The notes under the pieces: generated by a model
What the model saw: only the letters and a program-made list of their open reading frames with translations
Told to the model about the DNA's origin: nothing
Databases searched by the model: none
Translations under genes and position numbers: made by a program
Shown here: piece by piece, positions 58,796 through 64,000 of the stretch
How positions within the stretch are numbered: the stretch's first letter is position 1
How the letters are laid out: each line of letters starts with the position of its first letter
NCBI RefSeq assembly: GCF_006335015.1
Contig: NZ_VDGT01000011.1
Span: 162,120 to 226,119 of the forward strand
Reading direction: 5' to 3'
DNA length: 64,000 nucleotides
Origin: Streptomyces sedi
Lineage (GTDB): Bacteria; Actinomycetota; Actinomycetes; Streptomycetales; Streptomycetaceae

Positions 58796-59785
58796 ATGGC
58801 GGAAGAGAGGCTGTGGGCGGTGGTCGACGTGGCGCGCGGGATGGCCGCCGAGCGCGGCCTCGCGCAGGCGGCGCGCGCCGGCGTGGACCGGGCGCGGCGC
58901 GCCCTCGGCGGCTCCCACGCGGCGATATCCGTGTGGGAACGCGCCCCCGGCAGCACCGTTCCGCCCCGGCTGCGGGTGCTGGCCGACGTGGGGGAGTCGG
59001 CCGACGGCGAGGACCCGCCCGCGCTGGTGGCGCCGATCCTGGTGCACGGCGGCGAGTGGGGGGAGCTGCGGGTGGTCAGGGGGCGCGAACAGCCGGCGTT
59101 CACTCCGGAGGAGCAGGCGTTCGCGCCGGCGCTCGCCGCCGTGCTGGCCGCGGGTTTCGCGCAGTACGAACGGCTGCGGGAGATACGGCGGTTGGCGTTC
59201 ACCGACGCGTTGACCGGGCTGGCCAACCGGCGGGCCGTCGACCACGCCCTCGCCGAGGCGCTGCGCGGCCACCGCGAGCGCGGCGCGGTGCTGACGCTGG
59301 TGGTCTGCGACGTCAACGGCCTGAAGCGGGTCAACGACACCCACGGCCACGCGGTCGGCGACCGCCTGCTGATTCGTTTCGCCGGGGTGCTGTCCCGGGC
59401 CGCGGAGCCGCTGCCCGGGGCGTTGGCGGCGCGGCTGGGCGGGGACGAGTTCTGTCTGCTGGCCGTCGAGGCGGACCCGGCCGAGGTGGAACGTGCCGCG
59501 GCCGAGGTCTGTCGGGGCGCCGCCGCGCTGGAGCTGAGCGAGGGCGTGGCCTGCGGGGTGGCCTCCACGGGCGCGGTGCCGGGCCGGCTGCGTTCCGGGC
59601 GGCGGCTCTTCCGGCTGGCGGACGCCGCGCAGTACCGCGCCAAGGCCGCCCGTTCGCAGGCGCCCGTGGTGGCCGGGCGGGGCGACTGGGAGCGGGTCGC
59701 CGCGCTGCCGCCCGCGCCGCCCGGCGGTGAACGGCGGGCGTTCCGCGGCCGGGAACGGCCGCCGCCGGTGGCGGGTTCGGGCTGA
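58796..59785 (+). CDS. cdgE: Diguanylate cyclase (GAF-GGDEF)
   Basis: Cytosolic GGDEF protein, 329 residues. An N-terminal GAF-like domain (about 10-125) precedes the GGDEF domain (about 135-295): DALTGLANRRAVDHAL, DVNGLKRVNDTHGH and an intact catalytic GGDEF at 215-219. The inhibitory RxxD site five residues upstream is absent, so product inhibition is unlikely. It has no EAL domain. A Pro/Arg-rich tail follows. The gene symbol follows the S. coelicolor homologue in the same position (from memory). Confidence 0.85.
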   Translation: MAEERLWAVVDVARGMAAERGLAQAARAGVDRARRALGGSHAAISVWERAPGSTVPPRLRVLADVGESADGEDPPALVAPILVHGGEWGELRVVRGREQPAFTPEEQAFAPALAAVLAAGFAQYERLREIRRLAFTDALTGLANRRAVDHALAEALRGHRERGAVLTLVVCDVNGLKRVNDTHGHAVGDRLLIRFAGVLSRAAEPLPGALAARLGGDEFCLLAVEADPAEVERAAAEVCRGAAALELSEGVACGVASTGAVPGRLRSGRRLFRLADAAQYRAKAARSQAPVVAGRGDWERVAALPPAPPGGERRAFRGRERPPPVAGSG

Positions 59786-59834
59786 CCCGACCCCGTTCTG
59801 TGGGATTCCGATTCATTCTCTTAGGCTCGTGAAT

Positions 59835-61382
59835 ATGAATATGCCAAGCGTGGTGTTGCACTCCACCCCACCCACCGCCGCCGAGGTCGTCGCCGTCGCC
59901 CGCGGAAACGCCCAGGTCACGCTCGCGGACGACGCTGTGGCCGCGATGGACGCCGCCCGGCGCGTGATCGAGGGGCTGGCGGCCGGGCCCGAGCCGGTCT
60001 ACGGGGTCTCGACGGGCTTCGGCGCGTTGGCCGTTCGCTCCATCGCGCCCGAGCTGCGCGCCCGCCTCCAGCGCAACATCGTCCGTTCCCATGCCGCGGG
60101 GCTCGGCCCCCCGGTGGAGCGCGAGGTGGTCAGGGCGCTGATGTTCCTGCGGCTGAAGACCCTTGCCTCGGGCCACACCGGGGTTCGCTCCGAGGTGGCG
60201 CACACCATGGCCGCGCTGCTCAACGCCGGGATCACCCCCGTCGTCCACGAGCACGGCTCGCTCGGCTGCTCCGGGGACCTGGCGCCGCTCTCGCACTGCG
60301 CGCTGACGCTGCTCGGCGAGGGCGAGGCGGAGGGCCCGGACGGCCGCGTCGAGCCGTCGGCCGCGCTGCTGGAACGGTACGGCGTCGCCCCCGTCGAGCT
60401 GCGCGAGAAGGAGGGGCTGGCGCTGCTCAACGGCACCGACGGGATGCTGGGCATGTTGCTGATGGCCTGCGAGGACCTGGGCCGCCTGCTGACCAGCGCC
60501 GACGTGACAGCGGCCCTGACCCTGGAGGCGCTGCTCGGCACGGAACGGGTGCTCGCCCCCGCGCTGCACGCCGTCCGCCCGCACCCCGGGCTCGCCGCTT
60601 CGGCGGCCAACATGCGCCGGGTGCTGGAAGGCTCCGGGCTGACCGGCCACCACCAGGACAGCGCGCCGCGCGTGCAGGACGCGTACTCCGTCCGCTGCGC
60701 GCCCCAGGTCGCCGGCGCGGGCCGGGACACGCTGGCGCACGCCCGCGCGGTGGCGGAGCGCGAGCTGGCAGCCGCCGTGGACAACCCGGTGGTGGTCGAC
60801 GGGATGGTCTCCTCCAACGGCAACTTCCACGGGGCGCCCGTCGGCTATGTGCTGGACTTCCTCGCCATCGCCGCCGCCGACCTGGCCTCGATGTCCGAGC
60901 GGCGCACCGACCGGCTGCTGGACCGGCACCGTTCGCACGGGCTGCCGCCGTTCCTCGCCGACGACCCGGGGGTCGACTCGGGGCTGATGATCGCCCAGTA
61001 CACCCAGGCCGCGCTGGTCAGCGACCTGAAGCGGCTGGCGCAGCCGGCCTCCGTCGACTCGATCCCCTCCTCCGCGATGCAGGAGGACCACGTCTCGATG
61101 GGCTGGTCGGCGGCGCGCAAGCTGCGCACCTCGCTGACCCTGCTGACGCGGGTCCTCGGCATCGAGCTGCACGCCGCCTCCCGGGCGCTCGCGCTGCGCG
61201 CCGCCGAGGGCGGCAGCCCCGCGCCGGCCTCCCGCGCGGTGCTGGCGGCGGCCGGCGAGGGCGGGCTCGGCGGGCCGGGCGCCGACCGGTTCCTGGCGCC
61301 CGAGCTGGCGGCGGCCGAGGCGCTGGTCGCGGACGGTTCGCTGGTGCGGGCGGCGGAGTCCGTCACCGGGCCGCTCGACTGA
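59835..61382 (+). CDS. hutH: Histidine ammonia-lyase
   Basis: Converts histidine to urocanate and ammonia, the first step of histidine degradation. The 515-residue protein is of usual length. The MIO prosthetic group forms from the tripeptide within GSLGCSGDLAPLSH (Cys145-Ser146-Gly147; Cys in place of Ala is seen in Streptomyces HAL). YGVSTGFGAL, LLNGTDGMLGML and SSAMQEDHVSMGWSAARKLR are also present. ATG at 59835 is preferred; GTG at 59829 and ATG at 59841 are in frame. A terminator follows. Confidence 0.95.
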   Translation: MNMPSVVLHSTPPTAAEVVAVARGNAQVTLADDAVAAMDAARRVIEGLAAGPEPVYGVSTGFGALAVRSIAPELRARLQRNIVRSHAAGLGPPVEREVVRALMFLRLKTLASGHTGVRSEVAHTMAALLNAGITPVVHEHGSLGCSGDLAPLSHCALTLLGEGEAEGPDGRVEPSAALLERYGVAPVELREKEGLALLNGTDGMLGMLLMACEDLGRLLTSADVTAALTLEALLGTERVLAPALHAVRPHPGLAASAANMRRVLEGSGLTGHHQDSAPRVQDAYSVRCAPQVAGAGRDTLAHARAVAERELAAAVDNPVVVDGMVSSNGNFHGAPVGYVLDFLAIAAADLASMSERRTDRLLDRHRSHGLPPFLADDPGVDSGLMIAQYTQAALVSDLKRLAQPASVDSIPSSAMQEDHVSMGWSAARKLRTSLTLLTRVLGIELHAASRALALRAAEGGSPAPASRAVLAAAGEGGLGGPGADRFLAPELAAAEALVADGSLVRAAESVTGPLD

Positions 61383-61424
61383 GCGCGGCGGCGGGCGGAT
61401 CCGTGCCCGGTCCGCACACGCGAG

Positions 61425-61452
61425 GGCCCGGCCTCCCGAGGGGGGCCGGGCC
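61425..61452. terminator. Hairpin after hutH
   Basis: GGCCCGGCC-T-CCC (61425-61437) pairs with GGGGGCCGGGCC (61441-61452) with one bulged T and a GAG loop. Confidence 0.75.
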
Positions 61453-61573
61453 GAACCGGTCGGTTCCTGGGGGGAAACCGGGGGTACCGGGTGACGCGGG
61501 AAAAGCGGTGGTGAGCCCTCCGCGGGCCTCTGGGGGAGCCCCTCGAAGGTCCTGAATCCTCCGAACGAGACGG

Positions 61574-61747
61574 CTAGCTGGCCTCCCGCTCCATCGGCTG
61601 GTCCACGGGGATGACCGAGGTGCCGGACGAGGAGTCGTCCGCCTCCGAGTAGGCCGAAGGCAGAAGCCAGACGACACAGAGAATCAGGGCGGCCACCATG
61701 CCGCTGATCAGGGTTCGGCGGTCGAGACCGCGCGTTTGACCGTCCAC
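61574..61747 (-). CDS. Small single-helix membrane protein
   Basis: A 57-residue protein with an N-terminal Arg-containing segment, one hydrophobic helix (LISGMVAALILCVVWLLPSA) and an acidic Ser/Asp tail ending VPVDQPMEREAS-like (written from SGTSVIPVDQ and MEREAS). GTG at 61747 has CGGAG upstream. It resembles a short family conserved in Streptomyces (I recall the label SPW_0924), of unknown function. Monocistronic and convergent with hutH. Confidence 0.72.
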   Translation of the reverse strand: MDGQTRGLDRRTLISGMVAALILCVVWLLPSAYSEADDSSSGTSVIPVDQPMEREAS

Positions 61748-61853
61748 GGGGTGCTCCGAGCGTTGCTGCGTACTGACGGCGTGGTGTGCGATGTTACGGC
61801 CCGGTGCGGGTCGCGGGGAAGACCGGGGGGCCCGGGGTCTTACGCTCCCCGTC

Positions 61854-62372
61854 ATGAGCGAAGAGCTGTCGCCAGGGGCGCGTCATGTCCGGGTGCGGGT
61901 GGAGATGGTGCTGGAGATCGCGGAGCCGGACGAACTGATCAGCGCCGCCTGGTCCCGTATCGAGGGCGACCCGTTGCTGCCGGCCGACGAACGGGAGTCC
62001 GCCGCGCGCGCCGTCTCGGAGGACGAGGCGGAGGCCGTGGCCTATCTGATCGACCCGGTCGACCTGGTCGACGAGGTGCCGGGCGTGGTGCTGGCCCAGG
62101 CGTCGTGGAGCAGCGAACGCGCCGCCTTCGACCCCGAGGCGGCCTGGGACGGCACGGACGACGAGCTGGACGGGGACGAGCTGGACGGGTACGGGGCGGA
62201 CGGGGACGGGCTGGACGAGGGGGCCGACGCCGACGACGGGGTCGGCGACTGGGACGCGGGCGGCGTGGACGCCCTGGAGGACGCGCTGGACCACGAGGAG
62301 ACGGGGGAACCGGCGGAGACGGGGGAGAACGGCGACGGGTCGGGAACCGGAACCGTGGGGCGCGAACGCTGA
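61854..62372 (+). CDS. Acidic conserved hypothetical protein
   Basis: A 172-residue very acidic protein. The N-terminal part (about 1-90) is a folded-looking domain (ARHVRVRVEMVLEIAEPDEL, then EAEAVAYLIDPVDLVDEVPG); the C-terminal 75 residues are a Gly/Asp/Glu low-complexity tail with repeats of DELDG/DGLDE type. No signal or membrane segment. The ATG at 61854 follows a pyrimidine stretch without a strong Shine-Dalgarno. Function unknown; divergent from the small membrane protein. Confidence 0.72.
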   Translation: MSEELSPGARHVRVRVEMVLEIAEPDELISAAWSRIEGDPLLPADERESAARAVSEDEAEAVAYLIDPVDLVDEVPGVVLAQASWSSERAAFDPEAAWDGTDDELDGDELDGYGADGDGLDEGADADDGVGDWDAGGVDALEDALDHEETGEPAETGENGDGSGTGTVGRER

Positions 62373-62600
62373 CCCGCGCGCCGCCTCGGGCGCCGCCATA
62401 ACCCCCCGGCGGCGCCGTTCAGTTGACGCCCCGGAGCGCACGCCCGCGCTCACCGGCGCACCGATGCATTCGGACACTCCCCGCACAGTTCACCCCCGAG
62501 GTTTCGCCTATGGTGGAACACGCTGCCGGTTCCCCACGTTCTCCCCAGTGTCCTCACGGGAGACGCGGCAGCGGACGACGAGCGATGCGGATGAGTTCTG

Positions 62601-63857
62601 ATGGTTGATGTCATGCGGCGAAGGGGCCTGACCGCGGCGGCTGCGCTGCTCTGCGGGGTCCTGGCGCTCACGTCCTGTGGCGGCGGCGGCGGAGACGACG
62701 ACGCCGACGGGGGCGAGCAGACCGAGCAGTCGGACGCCGACCAGGCGGCCGAGGACGCGGACACCTCGTCGGCGGTGATATCCATCACGCCGGACGACGC
62801 CGCCGAGGGCGTCGGGATCAACGACGACGTCGCGGTGCGGGTAGAGGAGGGCACCCTCGACGAGGTCGTGCTCACCGCCCCCGAGCTGGGCGCCGAGGTG
62901 GCGGGGACGCTCTCCGAGGACCAGACCAGCTGGCAGCCCGAGGAGCAGCTGGAGCGCGCCACCAGGTACGAGCTGACGGTGCGGGCCAGCGACTCCGAGG
63001 GACGCGCGGCGCACCAGACGGCGGCCTTCACCACGGTCTCCCCCGAGAACAGCTTCATCGGGTACTTCACGCCCGAGGACGGCTCCGAGGTCGGCGTCGG
63101 GATGCCCGTCTCGCTCAACTTCGACCAGGAGATAGCCAACCAGGCCGAGGTCCAGCAGGCCGTCACCGTGACGGCCAGCAGCGGCCAGGAGATCGTCGGC
63201 CACTGGTTCGACGCGACCCGGTTGGACTTCAGGCCGGAGTCGTACTGGGAGGCCGGCACCCAGGTCGACGTCTCGCTCGACTTCGACGGCGTCGAGGGCT
63301 CGCCCGGCATAACCGGCGTCCAGGACCGCGACTTCAGCTTCACCGTGGGCCGCTCCCAGGTCAGCACGGTGGACGCCGAGTCCAAGGAGATGAAGGTCGT
63401 GCGCGACGGCGAGCCGCTGCGCACGGTGAAGATATCCGCGGGCAGTGACGAGACCCCGACCTACAACGGCCAGATGGTGATCTCCGAGAAGTACGAGGAG
63501 ACCCGGATGGACGGCGCGACCGTCGGCTTCACCGACGACGACGGCGAGGGCGAGTACGACATCCCCGACGTGCCGCACGCCATGCGGCTCTCCACCTCCG
63601 GCACGTTCATCCACGGCAACTACTGGGCGCCGGACAGCACCTTCGGCTCCACCAACACCAGCCACGGCTGCGTCGGCCTCAACGACGTGCAGGGCGCGGA
63701 CGACCCGGACCAGGACGGCGCCTGGTTCTTCGACGAGTCCCTGCTCGGCGACGTGGTCATCGTGGTCAACTCCCCGGACGAGACGATCACGCCGGAGAAC
63801 GGCCTCAACGGCTGGAACATGAGCTGGGACGACTGGGTCGCCGGCAGCGCGGTCTGA
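62601..63857 (+). CDS. L,D-transpeptidase lipoprotein
   Basis: Cell-wall crosslinking enzyme that forms 3-3 peptide bridges. The 418-residue protein has a signal peptide with lipobox LTSC (Cys26), an acidic linker, an Ig-like pair (about 55-250) and a YkuD catalytic domain (about 255-400) with HGNYW and the catalytic SHGCVGL motif (Cys near 357). The layout matches mycobacterial Ldt enzymes. The ATG at 62601 and the nearby ATG at 62613 are both possible. It is the last gene in the window. Confidence 0.92.
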   Translation: MVDVMRRRGLTAAAALLCGVLALTSCGGGGGDDDADGGEQTEQSDADQAAEDADTSSAVISITPDDAAEGVGINDDVAVRVEEGTLDEVVLTAPELGAEVAGTLSEDQTSWQPEEQLERATRYELTVRASDSEGRAAHQTAAFTTVSPENSFIGYFTPEDGSEVGVGMPVSLNFDQEIANQAEVQQAVTVTASSGQEIVGHWFDATRLDFRPESYWEAGTQVDVSLDFDGVEGSPGITGVQDRDFSFTVGRSQVSTVDAESKEMKVVRDGEPLRTVKISAGSDETPTYNGQMVISEKYEETRMDGATVGFTDDDGEGEYDIPDVPHAMRLSTSGTFIHGNYWAPDSTFGSTNTSHGCVGLNDVQGADDPDQDGAWFFDESLLGDVVIVVNSPDETITPENGLNGWNMSWDDWVAGSAV

Positions 63858-63965
63858 CTCCGTCGGTTTCGAGGGCCGACTACCCACCTTGCCGGTGCGG
63901 GACGGTGGTCGTCCCCTGCTCCGTTACTGATGTGTCGTGTCCTCAGGTGGTAGCCGGCGGGGAAG

Positions 63966-63985
63966 GGGGCGCGGGGAACTGCGCG
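63966..63985. repeat. Dispersed hairpin repeat, single arm at window end
   Basis: GGGGCGCGGGGAACTGCGCG, identical to the right arm in the 35-, 52- and 58-kb clusters. The upstream flank ACCTTGCCGGTGCGGGACGG is a decayed form of the usual flank. The window ends 15 bases later. Confidence 0.7.
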
Positions 63986-64000
63986 GGCAAGCGGGTGTTC

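Overview
The window is a block of chromosome from a Streptomyces-type actinobacterium. The evidence is very high GC, strong G/C bias at third codon positions, frequent GTG starts, GTGA-type gene overlaps, a single noticed in-frame TTA codon, and gene families and gene order that I recognise from the Streptomyces core. From memory the order parallels the S. coelicolor segment that runs from the nucleoside ABC importer through add, afsQ1/afsQ2/sigQ, deoC, accA2, pccB and cya to hutH. I could not check that alignment. About 60 protein genes are supported. I saw no rRNA, tRNA, CRISPR array, intact insertion sequence or prophage.

Layout. 0-8.7 kb: M20 amidohydrolase, then a six-gene nucleoside uptake and salvage operon (BMP lipoprotein, ABC ATPase, two permeases, cdd, deoA). 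8.8-17.4 kb: AhpD-like protein, mgtE with a long structured leader, amidohydrolase, MFS/LysR divergent pair, adenosine deaminase, small exported protein. 17.4-22.4 kb: VanZ-like protein, lipoprotein, afsQ2, afsQ1 and the divergent sigQ, with an AfsQ1 box and a G-rich array behind sigQ. 22.5-26.1 kb: an accessory-looking island with DUF397, a DUF5753-type XRE regulator and DUF6879 on one strand, and a putative DEDD exonuclease, a P-loop nucleotide kinase and a NUDIX hydrolase on the other. 26.2-35.3 kb: aldehyde dehydrogenase pair, deoC, PH-like membrane protein, GDPD, phosphosugar mutase, purine nucleoside phosphorylase, gamma-glutamylcyclotransferase. 35.3-36.1 kb: a tandem array of hairpin repeats. 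36.1-42.4 kb: flavoprotein disulfide-reductase homologue, DeoR regulator, accA2, membrane protein, maf, small Cys-containing protein. 42.4-44.2 kb: Crp/Fnr-like regulator with a small membrane protein and unusual non-coding DNA. 44.2-52.7 kb: HxlR/SnoaL pair, arginase-like protein, and a LacI-controlled sugar cluster with two ThuA proteins, a Gfo/Idh/MocA oxidoreductase and a secreted glucose/sorbosone dehydrogenase. 53.1-58.4 kb: pccE, pccB, birA, cya, enoyl-CoA hydratase. 58.8-63.9 kb: cdgE, hutH, two small proteins, L,D-transpeptidase lipoprotein.

How it fits together. The main theme is nucleoside catabolism: import, deamination (cdd, add), phosphorolysis (deoA, PNP), pentose-phosphate isomerisation (mutase), cleavage (deoC) and possibly aldehyde oxidation. 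A 12-bp palindrome, CTACGCGCGTAG or a close variant, lies at the promoters of the import operon, add, deoC and PNP, so these scattered units probably form one regulon. A second theme is acyl-CoA carboxylation, with biotin carboxylase, beta and epsilon subunits and the biotin ligase close together. Signalling genes (AfsQ1/Q2-SigQ, adenylate cyclase, diguanylate cyclase) are interspersed.

The most novel-looking parts are four: the shared nucleoside operator; the Crp/Fnr-like locus with two 5-6-5 palindromes 40 bp apart and a possible short RNA complementary to the operon leader; the XRE/DUF397/DUF6879 plus exonuclease/kinase/NUDIX island with a TTA codon; and the mgtE leader.
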